Assembly (NCBI RefSeq): GCF_002934605.1
Contig: NZ_PTJC01000005.1
Coordinates: 372,001-436,000 of the forward strand
Length of the DNA stretch: 64,000 nucleotides
DNA from: Neolewinella xylanilytica
GTDB lineage: Bacteria; Bacteroidota; Bacteroidia; Chitinophagales; Saprospiraceae
Direction of reading: 5' to 3'
A model generated the notes under the pieces. The model worked only from the letters and a program-made list of their open reading frames with translations. It did not search any database and had not been told where the DNA came from. Below, piece after piece: positions 16,728 through 26,200 of this stretch. The stretch's first letter is position 1, and the number at the start of each line of letters is the position of its first letter. The position numbers and the translations under genes are program-made.

Positions 16728-17759
16728 ATGCGCTACCCGAGCCTCCTGTTTTTTGTCCTCGCCCTGAGCAGCCTTGCTATGGCGCAGGTTTCCCCGCCGC
16801 AAATCGATACGGTCGCCTTTGCCAATCCCATCGCCGAACAGCGCGCCGACCCCTGGGTATACCAATCGGAGGACGGCACCTACTACCTGATCGCCACCGT
16901 GCCGGCGTACGACCGGATTGTCATGCGCAGCGCCGACAGCATCAACGGACTGCGGGAAGCCGAGGAGAAAACGCTCTGGACCGCCCACCCGTCCGGCGTC
17001 ATGAGCCGCCACATCTGGGCCCCGGAGCTGCACCGCGTCGACGGTACCTGGTACATTTACTTCGCCGCCGCCGAGGCCAGTGACATCTGGAAGATCCGGA
17101 TGTGGGCCCTGTCGAACGACTCCGAGGATCCCATGACCGGCGAGTGGAAGGAGGAAGGGCAGATCACCACCGACCGCGACGGCTTCGCCCTCGATGCCAC
17201 CACGTTTGAACACAACGACGAGCGCTACCTCATCTGGGCCGAACGGGACGGCGACGGCACCAGCCTCATCCTCTCGGAAATGAGCAACCCCACCACGCTG
17301 ACCGGACCGCAGGTGGTCATCACCAAACCCGAATACAGCTGGGAGCGCATCAAGTACAACGTCAACGAGGGCCCCGCCGTGATCAAGCGCGACGGCCGCA
17401 TCTTCGTGACCTACTCCGCCAGCGCCACCAACGACCACTACGCCGTGGGCCTGCTCTGGATCGACCAGGACGCCAACCTGCTGGATACCACCAACTGGCA
17501 TAAGTCGCCCGGCCCCGTCTTCTCCTCCAACGAGGAGGTGGACCGCTACGGCCCCGGCCACAACTCCTTCACCACCGACGCGGACGGCAACACCGTGATG
17601 ATCTACCACGCCCGCGACTACAAGGAAATCGACGGCCCCGAACTCGAGAACCCCGACCGCGCCACCCGCGCCCGCGTGATCCGGTGGACGGCCAGCGGCT
17701 TCCCGGATTTCCGGCAGGCGGAAGGGGATGGTATGGAGTCGGAAGCGGGATCTCGGTGA
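16728..17759 (+). CDS. Glycoside hydrolase family 43, secreted
   Basis: 343 residues. The signal peptide (MRYPSLLFFVLALSSLAMAQ) is followed by a five-bladed propeller. The three GH43 catalytic acids can be placed: aspartate in RADPWVY (general base), aspartate in FALDATTFEH (pKa modulator) and glutamate in NVNEGPAVIKRDG (general acid). SRHIWAPELHRVDGTWYIYF and GPGHNSFTTDADGNTVMIYH are typical of arabinan/alpha-L-arabinofuranoside-acting members. Inverting hydrolysis of arabinose- or xylose-containing polymers is expected in periplasm or outside the cell. The ATG at 16728 is preferred to an in-frame TTG 12 bases upstream. A palindromic 26-bp repeat starts 7 bases after the stop. Confidence 0.9.
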   Translation: MRYPSLLFFVLALSSLAMAQVSPPQIDTVAFANPIAEQRADPWVYQSEDGTYYLIATVPAYDRIVMRSADSINGLREAEEKTLWTAHPSGVMSRHIWAPELHRVDGTWYIYFAAAEASDIWKIRMWALSNDSEDPMTGEWKEEGQITTDRDGFALDATTFEHNDERYLIWAERDGDGTSLILSEMSNPTTLTGPQVVITKPEYSWERIKYNVNEGPAVIKRDGRIFVTYSASATNDHYAVGLLWIDQDANLLDTTNWHKSPGPVFSSNEEVDRYGPGHNSFTTDADGNTVMIYHARDYKEIDGPELENPDRATRARVIRWTASGFPDFRQAEGDGMESEAGSR

Positions 17760-17766
17760 GGCCGCG

Positions 17767-17792
17767 TAGCGACGACTTCAGTCGTCAGGCTG
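17767..17792 (+). repeat. 26-bp palindromic repeat, copy A
   Basis: The core GACGACTTCAGTCGTC is a perfect 7-bp inverted repeat around TC. The whole 26-base segment recurs exactly, in reverse orientation, at 39599-39624. Here it lies 7 bases after the stop of the GH43 gene and could act as a transcript end. Confidence 0.75.
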
Positions 17793-17965
17793 CCAGGATC
17801 TTTCGCGCCGATCGGCGACCCCCCATTTCCCGCAGCTCGGCGCGGACCTGGCTGGTGATGGAGGTCCCTTCCGGGGCCGTTACCTGTCCGTTGGCGGGAA
17901 AATCTTGGTTCCCTCGCTGAACTAACGGCTTGCGTATTTCGCCCGATCCACAGCGGAACCCACCG

Positions 17966-17973
17966 TAAGTTTG
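17966..17973 (+). promoter_or_regulatory. Candidate -7 box for the methyltransferase gene
   Basis: TAAGTTTG matches TAnnTTTG exactly and lies 19 bases before the ATG at 17993. The upstream TTTCG is 24 bases away rather than the usual 19-21, so the -33 element is weak. Confidence 0.4.
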
Positions 17974-17992
17974 CCGGTCAAAAGGAAGCCGA

Positions 17993-18628
17993 ATGGAATT
18001 TTGGGAAGCCAGTTTCCGCGATAAGCAGGAAATGTGGGGGCAAGCCCCCGCCGACGCCGCGCGACAAGCGGCGGACTTTTTTCAACAACAAGGGCTCGGG
18101 CACGTCCTCATCCCCGGTTTCGGCTACGGACGCAACGCGCGGCCTTTCACCGCCGCGGGCATGCGGGTAACGGGGATCGAGATCGCGGCGACCGCCATCG
18201 AGCTGGCCCGTCGCCATTTGCCGCCGGAGGTGGTTATCCATCACGGCTCGGTGGGCGATATGCCCTTTGACGAGGCCCTCTACGACGGCATCTTCTGCTA
18301 CGCCCTCATCCACCTGCTCGATCCCGCCGGCCGCCGCAAGCTGATCGAGGACTGCTACCGCCACCTCGCACCGGGGGGCTACATGATCTTCGTGGCCCTC
18401 TCTACCGAAAACGCCACCTACGGGGAGGGAGAAGCGATCGGCGACAACAGCTTCGTCTCCCGACACGGGGTGAGCCTCTTCTTCTACGACGACCGAGCCG
18501 TGGAGTCGGAGTTCGGCGATTACGGGCTCATCGAGGCCGAGGAGGTCACCGAACCCACCCGGGCGGAGGGGGAACAGCCCGTCCAGAAGTTCTGGCGTAT
18601 CGTCTGCGAGAAGGAGGAAGTCGAGTGA
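17993..18628 (+). CDS. Class I SAM-dependent methyltransferase
   Basis: 211 residues. Motif I is VLIPGFGYGRNARPF (about residue 39), followed by GIEIAATAIELARRH (acidic end of strand 2), then GSVGDMPFDEALYDGIFCYALIHLLDPAGRR and the APGGYMIFVALS post-motif. The group resembles small TehB-like or thiopurine-type methyltransferases acting on small molecules. No signal peptide. It is a single gene with an exact TAAGTTTG box upstream. Substrate not identifiable from sequence. Confidence 0.85.
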   Translation: MEFWEASFRDKQEMWGQAPADAARQAADFFQQQGLGHVLIPGFGYGRNARPFTAAGMRVTGIEIAATAIELARRHLPPEVVIHHGSVGDMPFDEALYDGIFCYALIHLLDPAGRRKLIEDCYRHLAPGGYMIFVALSTENATYGEGEAIGDNSFVSRHGVSLFFYDDRAVESEFGDYGLIEAEEVTEPTRAEGEQPVQKFWRIVCEKEEVE

Positions 18629-18776
18629 TCCCGGTTGCCGGGAAATCGTCCCGCGCATGTTTTCGATCCGAGTGCTTCCCAACGCTCCCCGGTACGCGTT
18701 AGGTGGATTGGCATGCCTACGGTGCCCGTCCTACCGCCGTGAAAAAGCGCTACCTTCTTCCAGCTTAAACTTCGTC

Positions 18777-19952
18777 ATGCCCAAGCTCCTGTTGTTCTTT
18801 CGCGACTTATTGCCATCGGCTCCGGCCGGTCATCCGACCAGCCACAGCGTAGGTCGTATGGCCTGGCTCCTTACCGTGCTTTTATTGGCTGGCCCGTCAC
18901 TGAATGCACAGGTGGATCCCCTGCCCGTCGGCGTAGCCGGCCTGACCCATTCCCACGTACACGGCATCTTCAACAGTGAGGGGAGGGGCGACATCGAGAT
19001 CGTCGGCATCGTCGAAGACAACGATACCCTGGTCGAGCGCTACCGCCAGCAGTACGGCTTCGACCCCGCGCTGGTGTACCCGACGCTGGAGGCCATGGTC
19101 GCGGCCCGCCAACCGGCCGCCGTGGCCGCCTTCGGCAACATCTTCGATCACCTGTCGATCGTAGAGTTCTGCGCGCCGCGGGGCATCCACGTGATGGTCG
19201 AAAAACCGTTGGCGGTGAGCGCCGACCACGCCCGGCGCATGGCCGAACTGGCCCGTACGCACGGCATTCACCTGCTGACGAACTACGAAACCACCTGGTA
19301 CCCCACCAACCACGAAGCCTACGCCCTGGTAAAAAAAGAAGGCCGCATCGGCGACATCCGGAAGGTCATCGTGCGCGACGGCCACCGGGGTCCGAAGAAG
19401 ATCAGCGTGGGGCCCGAGTTTCTGGAATGGCTCACCGACCCCGAACTGAATGGCGCGGGCGCCCTGACCGATTTCGGCTGTTACGGCGCCAACCTGATGA
19501 CCTGGTTGATGGACGGCCGGCGGCCCCTGACCGTGACGGCCGTCACCCAGCAGCTGCAAGCGGAGAACAACCCGGAGGTGGAGGACGAGGCCATCATCAT
19601 CCTCACCTACCCGGATGCCGTAGCCCTACTCCAGCCCAGCTGGAACTGGCCGATGGGACGCAAGGACCTCGAGATCTACGGCCTGACCGGGGCGGTGTAC
19701 GCCGACAACGGCCGCGACCTGCGGGTGCGCATGGCCGAGGGCTACGATGGCTTTGAGGAGGAGTCCGTGCACCTGGACCCCCGCCCGGCCCCCTACGATG
19801 ACCCCTTCGCCTTCCTGGCCGCCGTGGTGCGGGGGGATATCAGCGTGGACCCGACCGACCTTTCCGCGCTGGAAAACAACCTGACGGTAGTGGACATTCT
19901 GGATGCGGCGAAGCAAAGTGCGGCAAGCGGACGAACCGTCGTGCTGGAATAA
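18777..19952 (+). CDS. Exported Gfo/Idh/MocA family oxidoreductase
   Basis: Up to 391 residues. After a hydrophobic segment (MAWLLTVLLLAGPSLNAQ) the Rossmann domain opens with VGVAGLTHSHVHGIF and VGIVEDNDTLVERY, which lacks the standard GxGxxG spacing. The hallmark EKPLAVSADHARRMAELA follows, then the second domain with GALTDFGCYGANLMTWL and a late histidine-containing region. Members oxidise or reduce sugars with NAD(P), which is unusual for an exported protein, although Bacteroidota have periplasmic members with tightly bound cofactor. The start could be 18858, giving a 364-residue protein with a standard signal peptide; 18777 gives a longer N-region. Confidence 0.82.
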   Translation: MPKLLLFFRDLLPSAPAGHPTSHSVGRMAWLLTVLLLAGPSLNAQVDPLPVGVAGLTHSHVHGIFNSEGRGDIEIVGIVEDNDTLVERYRQQYGFDPALVYPTLEAMVAARQPAAVAAFGNIFDHLSIVEFCAPRGIHVMVEKPLAVSADHARRMAELARTHGIHLLTNYETTWYPTNHEAYALVKKEGRIGDIRKVIVRDGHRGPKKISVGPEFLEWLTDPELNGAGALTDFGCYGANLMTWLMDGRRPLTVTAVTQQLQAENNPEVEDEAIIILTYPDAVALLQPSWNWPMGRKDLEIYGLTGAVYADNGRDLRVRMAEGYDGFEEESVHLDPRPAPYDDPFAFLAAVVRGDISVDPTDLSALENNLTVVDILDAAKQSAASGRTVVLE

Positions 19953-20013
19953 ATCAGGCTGTCCGGCGTCTTCCCCCCCGTCGCGGTGACCTCGTATCCG
20001 GAAACTGCGGATG

Positions 20014-20691
20014 TTAATCGATACGCAGCCGATCCAGCCTTGCGCCGACGACGTAGTCGCGCAATTCCTTTTCGAGGGAGTCGTAGGCGTCCGGGCTTAC
20101 CGTGCGCTCGATCCGGCCGTCGCGCAGCACGCTGATGGCGTCGCAGTTTTCCCGTAGCCCCGCGAAGACGTGGGAGGAGAGCAATACCGTTTTTCCCCGT
20201 TCGCGCAGGCGGCGCAGCAGCGCCTGCATCAGGAGGTTGCTTTGAATATCGACCCCGTTGAAGGGCTCGTCGAGCAGGTATAGATCGTTTTGCTGGACGA
20301 GGAGGCCGAACAACGCCAGCTTCTTTTTCATGCCGGTGGAGTAATCCTCCGCGTAGCGGTCGAGGGGCAGGTCGAAGAGGTTCTGGTCGGCAAAGTCCTC
20401 GGTCGGTAGCTGGCGGGCGGCGCAGCAGAGCTTCAGGTACTCCCAGCCGGTAACGTAACTCGGAAAGCTCGGATCGGTCGGCAAGAATCCGATCCGCGTA
20501 CGTACCTCCGCCGGCCGGGGCTGGATGTCTCCCCGGCAGTCGAGCAACCCGGCCAGGCAACGAAAGAGCGTGGTCTTGCCCGCCCCGTTGTGACCCACGA
20601 TGCCGTGGACCGTGCCCGCCGGCAGGTCGAGGTCGACTCCCCGCAGGACCGGCATCGTACCGAACGAACGGGTGAGGTTGCGGACGACCAT
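20014..20691 (-). CDS. ABC transporter ATP-binding protein
   Basis: 225 residues. Walker A is GHNGAGKTTL (about residue 36), the signature is DYSTGMKKKLALFG, Walker B is LYLLDEPFNGVD, and the switch histidine follows in LLSSHVF. This is the layout of type-2 (ABC-2) exporter ATPases that work with a separate membrane protein. Its start codon overlaps the stop of the permease gene (TGATG), indicating translational coupling. The start at 20691 is chosen over 20772 for that overlap and because the protein then opens MVVRNLTRSFG. Confidence 0.92.
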   Translation of the reverse strand: MVVRNLTRSFGTMPVLRGVDLDLPAGTVHGIVGHNGAGKTTLFRCLAGLLDCRGDIQPRPAEVRTRIGFLPTDPSFPSYVTGWEYLKLCCAARQLPTEDFADQNLFDLPLDRYAEDYSTGMKKKLALFGLLVQQNDLYLLDEPFNGVDIQSNLLMQALLRRLRERGKTVLLSSHVFAGLRENCDAISVLRDGRIERTVSPDAYDSLEKELRDYVVGARLDRLRID

Positions 20692-21608
20692 CACGTCAGG
20701 ATAGCGTTGAGCCGGCGCCGGGCTTCCCGGTACCAACCGATGAGCAAAATCAGGAGCAGCGGGGGGAAACACATGCCGGCCACGTGGGCGACGGAGCGCA
20801 GGAAGTCAGGCTGTCGGGGATACCCGGCGTATTGCACCACGATCATACCCGTAATGTACAGCAATCCCAGGCCGATGACCAGCAGGTGCAACACCCATCC
20901 GTCCGGCCACACCACGCCGAGCGCGACCCAGATCGGGAGGGCGAAAAGGGTATAGGCGTAGCCCGCGGTCCTGATTTTATCCCGTAGGTATCCGCGGGCA
21001 CCGGACCGGTACATCCGGAGCAGCTCCGGCGGCGGCGTATCGGCGTAGAACGACATGACCAGGAGCCCGCAGCCCACCCCAGTGAACCGCAGCAGGTTGA
21101 CGTTATCGGCCGACACTCCCTGCCAGGCCACGAAATACAGCAGCGGCAGCACCCACCCGTAGCGACGGAGTCCGACGGCGGATTCGTAGGGGTACCTGCG
21201 AAAGGGCGTCGGTAGTACGAAGATACCCGAACCGCCCCGCCGGAATTCCGCCAGGAGCGAAAGCAGGGCAAGCAGTACCCCGGCCGCCAGCCAACTCCCG
21301 TAGCCGAGGAGCACCAGCAGACTTACCGATCCGCCCGTCAGCTGCTCCGTATACCGGATCAACCGGACGTCCCGCCGGGAAAACAGGCGTTCCAGCCGAT
21401 CGAAACGCGCCCCGGCCGACAACGGCCAGAGGGTGACGATCGTCAGGGCTACCAAAATATACGGTGCCGCGGTGAAGCGGCCGTAGAGATATACCGCCCC
21501 GAGTACCCAACCTGCCAACCCCAGTCCGACGGCCACCGGCAGCGGTAAGCCAAAATCGGCCAGGCGGCGGCTGGCCCGCAGGAGTTGCAACCGGAAGTAA
21601 TAGTGCAT
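20691..21608 (-). CDS. ABC-2 type membrane protein, permease partner
   Basis: 305 residues with about six to eight hydrophobic segments, e.g. LPVAVGLGLAGWVLGAVYLY, ILVALTIVTLWPLSAG, SLLVLLGYGSWLAAGVLLAL, YGWVLPLLYFVAW, and VLHLLVIGLGLLYITGMIVV near the end. Basic cytoplasmic loops (RFDRLERLFSRRDVRLIRY) flank them. No named family signature was recognised, but the overlap with the ATPase gene directly downstream makes it the permease of that exporter. Substrate unknown. A short gap of about 130 bases separates it from the susD end, with a terminator between. Confidence 0.75.
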   Translation of the reverse strand: MHYYFRLQLLRASRRLADFGLPLPVAVGLGLAGWVLGAVYLYGRFTAAPYILVALTIVTLWPLSAGARFDRLERLFSRRDVRLIRYTEQLTGGSVSLLVLLGYGSWLAAGVLLALLSLLAEFRRGGSGIFVLPTPFRRYPYESAVGLRRYGWVLPLLYFVAWQGVSADNVNLLRFTGVGCGLLVMSFYADTPPPELLRMYRSGARGYLRDKIRTAGYAYTLFALPIWVALGVVWPDGWVLHLLVIGLGLLYITGMIVVQYAGYPRQPDFLRSVAHVAGMCFPPLLLILLIGWYREARRRLNAILT

Positions 21609-21675
21609 ACGGGAAGCGGTCAGACCACATCGGACGGCCTAAAGCTACGGCATGCCTCGCTGCCTGGAAACAGCA

Positions 21676-21705
21676 AAACGGGTTCCCGTCCGCAGACGGA
21701 AACCC
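21676..21705 (-). terminator. Terminator after susD
   Basis: GGGTTCCCGTC, loop CGCA, GACGGAAACCC form an 11-bp stem with one mismatch at 21680-21705. On the minus strand it is followed by TTTT. It lies 32 bases after the susD stop codon and before the ABC permease gene on the same strand. Confidence 0.7.
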
Positions 21706-21736
21706 GGCAATGTAATTACTTAATCAACTAAATAGC

Positions 21737-23176
21737 TCATTCGCCCAGCAGCCACGTAGGGGTGCCGATCATGTCGGCGCCCTGGCGGGTCACGGCGGCC
21801 TCGTAGTTCGCAGTATTAAGCACCTGCTCCTCGTCGGGGTACTGGATGCGGAGGGGGATGTGGTCCAGGGTGGCATCCGGGCCGGGGGTTAGCTCGGGCA
21901 TGCCGGTGCGACGGTAGTCGAACCAGGCCTCCAGGCCGACCATGAACAGACTCAGCCACTTCTGCCGGGCGATCAGGCGCAGGTTCTCGTCGCGGTCGTC
22001 GGTGTAGGCGACGCCCTCCTGGCTCAGGTATTCGTCGGTGGCTTCGGTGCCGTAGTAGGCCATCGTGGACCGGATGCCCTCCAGGTAGAAGGCCTCCGCG
22101 TCGCCCGCGATGTAGCCCTTTTCGGCGGCCTCGGCCAGGAGGAATTGCACTTCGGGATAGTGAATGAATACCATGTCCACCGCATCGGGCTCTTCCCGGA
22201 AGCGGGTGCCGAGGCGACTCTGATTCAGCGCCCCGCCGTTGTAGTTCGAGGCGGCGTCTTCGCTGAGGCCGTTCGGTACGCCGACGTATTCGTCGCTGTC
22301 GGGATTGTCCACCGGCCGGAAGAGGATGCCGAGCCGGGGGTCGTTGAGCTCCTTCAGTACCCCCTCGACGGTTACGCTCATGCGCTTTTCGTCGAAGCCG
22401 CCCACGCGGCCGGTGTGCTGGGGCCAGCGGTTGGCGCCGACGGGGAGGTAGGGCAGCAGGGCGGAGTCTTCCAGCTCGTCCATGTGATTCGCCTCGCTCA
22501 CGAAGGATTGCAGGTCGGCGGCGCTGAGGCCCACTTCGTCCCACTTATCCTCCAGGCGCATCATCGTACGCAGGCGCAGGGCATTGGCGAATTCGATCCA
22601 GCGGGGGATATCGCCGTCGTGCAGGATATCGCCGTTCAGGCCCACGGTGGGGTCGAAGAGGTCGGCGGCCCGCTCGTAGTCGGCCAGCAGTTGCACGTAG
22701 ATCTCGCGCTGAGGCGTATAGGCGGGCTGGAAGTTGCCCTCCGTTTTGCCGGCCAGGGCCTCTGAAAAGGGCACGTCGCCGTACATCTCCGTCAGGAACT
22801 GCATACAGAAGGCACGCAGCAGCAGGCCGGCCGCCTGGTAGTTCGGATTGTTGAGGCGCTCGCCCAGGGCGATGACGTTCTGCGCGTCGCGGGCGTTGCG
22901 GTACAGCAGGTTCCAGGTGCCGCCGTAGCTGCCGAGGAGGTAGCGGTCGGTGCCGGTAAAGTTGTTGCTGGCCACCAGCTGGGCCAGGGTATTGCCGGTG
23001 CCCCAGGCCAGGCTGGAGGTGAGCTCGTTGCCCACCTCGTAGAGGATCTTGGGCAGGATCAGGTCGGGACTGGCCTGTTCGATGCTCGGGGCGTTGGGGT
23101 TTTCGTTGAATTCCTCCAGGTCACCGCAGGCGAACAGCACCACGGCCAGGAAGAGAAGGGATAAAGGGCGTGCCAT
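21737..23176 (-). CDS. SusD/RagB-type outer-membrane lipoprotein
   Basis: 479 residues. The lipobox LAVVLFACGDL places the lipidated cysteine near residue 17. The early motif FNENPNAPSIEQASPDLILP, the helix TWNLLYRNARDAQNVIALG, and LLLRAFCMQFLTEMYGDVPFSEAL are typical of the SusD-like_2 group, followed by the C-terminal ARQKWLSLFMVGLEAWFDYRRTG. SusD-like proteins sit on the cell surface and form a lid that delivers substrate to the SusC pore. It follows susC on the same strand, separated by about 100 bases that contain a strong hairpin. The start at 23176 fits the signal sequence better than 23224. Confidence 0.93.
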   Translation of the reverse strand: MARPLSLLFLAVVLFACGDLEEFNENPNAPSIEQASPDLILPKILYEVGNELTSSLAWGTGNTLAQLVASNNFTGTDRYLLGSYGGTWNLLYRNARDAQNVIALGERLNNPNYQAAGLLLRAFCMQFLTEMYGDVPFSEALAGKTEGNFQPAYTPQREIYVQLLADYERAADLFDPTVGLNGDILHDGDIPRWIEFANALRLRTMMRLEDKWDEVGLSAADLQSFVSEANHMDELEDSALLPYLPVGANRWPQHTGRVGGFDEKRMSVTVEGVLKELNDPRLGILFRPVDNPDSDEYVGVPNGLSEDAASNYNGGALNQSRLGTRFREEPDAVDMVFIHYPEVQFLLAEAAEKGYIAGDAEAFYLEGIRSTMAYYGTEATDEYLSQEGVAYTDDRDENLRLIARQKWLSLFMVGLEAWFDYRRTGMPELTPGPDATLDHIPLRIQYPDEEQVLNTANYEAAVTRQGADMIGTPTWLLGE

Positions 23177-23200
23177 CGGACATTGCTTTTTAGTACGTGC

Positions 23201-23252
23201 TTTTCTCCCGCGCTCCGTCGCCATAATTTTTGCGTCGGAGCGCAGGAGAAGA
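23201..23252 (-). repeat. Facing pair of hairpin repeats between susC and susD
   Basis: Two copies of the dispersed repeat face each other: TTTTCTCCCGCGCTCCGTCG at 23201 and TGCGTCGGAGCGCAGGAGAA from 23231. They form a stem of about 19 bp (17 matching) with an 8-10 base loop. In the susC-susD transcript this hairpin sits 24-75 bases after the susC stop, where it could stabilise the upstream message or lower susD expression. Confidence 0.75.
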
Positions 23253-23275
23253 GAAAATCAGGAAGGGAAAGGGGA

Positions 23276-26200
23276 TTAAAAGACGACGTTCAGATTGAAG
23301 CCGAAGCTGCGGCTGCTGGGCGTGGCCATGTCTTCCACGCCGGGCACGATGCCGCCCCCGCCGTAGCTGAAGACTTCCGGGTCGAAGTGGGGGTTCTCGG
23401 TGAAGAGCAGCAGGTTGCGGCCGATAAGGCTCAGGCGGATCCGCTGGGCGCCGATGCCGCTGACCCACTCCCGGGGCAGGTTGTAGCCGATGCGGGCCTC
23501 GCGCAGCTTCAGGAAGGTGGCGTCGTACATGCCGACGGTCTCGTTGTCGCGGTTAAAGTGGCTCCAGTAGAAATCGCGGGCGCTGAGGGCGGTGGTGTTG
23601 GGTACGTAGGTGCCGTCGCCGGTGGCGACCACGCCGTTGCGATCGAGCTCGCTCACGCCGGTGACCCGGGTGGTGCCGCCGATGAAGTCGGTCGTTTCCC
23701 GGTCGTACTCCGCCGTTTCGGCCATCATGCCGGAGGTGCCGCCGATCAGCAGCGTCCGGCTCATGATGACGCCGCCCTGCGACCAGTCCCAGAGGAAGCC
23801 GAAGTCGACATTGCCGATGCGGAAGTCGTTATTCAGGCCGAGTTGGAAGTCGGGGTTATAGTTGCCGAGGCGCCGCAGATTGGGGTCGCGGACGGGGAAG
23901 CCGTTTGCGTCGTAGAGGTGGGCGTAGGTATCCTTGATGTCGGCTACGTCGTCCACGGTCACCCGTTCGTTGGTCTCGGTGTCGATGAGCACGAAACCGG
24001 TGCCGTACACGTCGCCCATGCGTTCGCCGGGGCGGGCCAGTACGGTCAGGTAATTCGAACTGAGCTGGTAGCTTTCGATGCCCGGGGCCAGCTCGTTCAC
24101 CGTGGAGCGGGCGCGGGTGAAGTTGAGGTTGACGCGCCAGTCGAAGTTCCCCCGGCTCACGGGCTCGCCGTTGAGCAGCAGTTCCACGCCCTTACTCTCG
24201 ATCTCGCCGGCGTTGAAGTAGCGGGCGCCGTAGCCGCTGGACTGGCTCACCGGCACCTGCAGGATCTGGTCGCGCGACACGTTGTTGTACCACGTCAGGT
24301 CCAGCCCGAGGCGGCCGCGCAGGAAGCGAAGGTCGGCGCCGAACTCGAGGGTATTCAGCCGCTCGGGTTTCAGGTTGGCGTTGGCGAGCAGGTTGTCTTC
24401 CGTGCCGAGCAACTGGCCCCCGTAGGTATTAGACGAAAACTGGAAGTAGCCGAGCAGGCGGTAGGGGTCGGTATCGGCGCCGACCTGGCCGTAGCCGGCC
24501 CGCAGCTTGGCGAAACTCACGGCGGCGGGAAAGTCGATCACCTCACTGAGTACGGCGGATAGCGAAGCGGAGGGATAGAAGTAGCTGTTGTTGGCCGCGG
24601 GCAGGGTGCTGGACCAGTCGTTGCGGGCCGACAGGTCGAGGTAAAGAAAGTTCCGGAAGCCGAGGTTGGCCGTGGCGTACAGGCTGTTGATGCGCCGGCG
24701 GCTGTTGAACTGATTGTTGACCAGCGGAATGGCGGCGTTGTTGAAGCTGTACACCCCGGGCACGGCCAGTTCGTTGGCCGAGGTGCGGCGGAAGCGGCGC
24801 TCCTGGGTCATCTGGTTGCCACCGGCACTGATGGTAGCGGTGAAGGTCTCGCCGATCTGCGGCGCGTAGGTCAGCAGGAAGTCGGCGTTCCGCTCCTGGA
24901 AGAAGATGTTGTCCTCCCGGTACTGGCCGCGGGGGAAGCGCTGGGTGGACCAGGCCCGCCGGCCGGTGCGCAGCTCGTCGTAGGTGTCGAGGCCGTAGCG
25001 GACCATCAGCTGGAGCTCGTCGGTGAAGTCGTAGGTGGCGTTGACGTTGCCGAACAGCCGGTTCTCGTCGAAGGCATTCGTGTTCTCGTACATGGTGAAG
25101 TACGGGTTGTCGTGCCAGTTGTAGTTGTAGTTGAACTGCTGGATATTCTCCTGGCCGGGCTGCCAGTAGTCGCGCAGGCTATTCATCTGGATCTGCCGGC
25201 CGAACCATACCCAGAGGTACATTACGTTCTCGGTGCCGTAGCTGTTATTGGGGCGGTTGTCGGAACTGCTGTTGATGTAGTTGGCGTTGGCGCGTACCCG
25301 CAGCTTTTGGTCCAGGAAGTTTTGTCCGACGTCCAGGGTCAGGTTATTGCGGCTCAGGTCGGTATTCGGCAGGATGCCCTCGTTGGCCGTGTTGGAGTAG
25401 CTGAGGCGGAAGTTGCGCTGCTCGTCGCCGCCGTACAGGGCTACGGTATTGATGGTGGTGTAGCCGGTCTCGAAGAAGTCCTCGATGTTGCCGGGGGCAG
25501 CGGTCCAGGGCAGGGCCGTGGCTTCGTCGGCGAACTGTCCGTCTTCGGTACGGGGCCGGACGGCGAAGTCACCCGCCCGCAGTCCGGAGCTGGTCGGGCT
25601 ATTGTGCTGCACGATCAGCGGATTGCCGGCGAAGGCGGGTCCCCAGCTTTCGTCGATGTTGTCATTGGTGCCGGCCCCGAATCCGTCACCGAAGGCGAAC
25701 TGCCCCCCGGCTCCCTGGCCGTAGCTATTCTGGTATTCGGGGATGCGCAGCGGCCGCTCGAAGGTGGTGTTGCTGGAGAAGCTGGCGCCGATACCCCGCT
25801 TGCCGGCCCCGGATTTGGTGGTGATCAGCACCACGCCGTTGGCCGCCCGACTGCCGTAGAGGGCGGTGGCGTTGGCGCCCTTGAGTACAGTGATGGTTTC
25901 GATGTCGTCGGGGTTGATGTCGGCGGCGGAGTTGCCGTAGTCGGCGGCCATGTTGCCGTTTCCGCCGCCGTTGTTTCCGTTGTCGTTGTTGATCGGCACC
26001 CCGTTGACCACGAAGAGCGGCTGGTTGTCGCCGCTCAGGGAGCTTTCCCCGCGGATGACGATGCGGCTGGAGGAGCCGATGCCGGAGCCGCCGCCGGTGA
26101 CCCGCACCCCGGCGAGCTTGCCGGCCAGGTTGTTGATCAGGTTGGGGTCCTTGACGCGGTCGAGCTGCTCGCCGTCGATCTCCTGGACGGCGTAGCCCAG

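Noticed and set aside
16257..17609. 450-codon frame on the minus strand
   Set aside because: Antisense to the GH43 gene with no signal, motif or promoter of its own.
20014..21608. ABC exporter as part of the SusCD/phosphonate system
   Set aside because: A terminator separates it from susD and nothing in the two proteins points to phosphonate transport.
23183..24562. 459-codon open frame on the plus strand
   Set aside because: It lies entirely opposite susC; its composition is low-complexity V/A/G/E, as expected for the antisense of a GC-rich gene.
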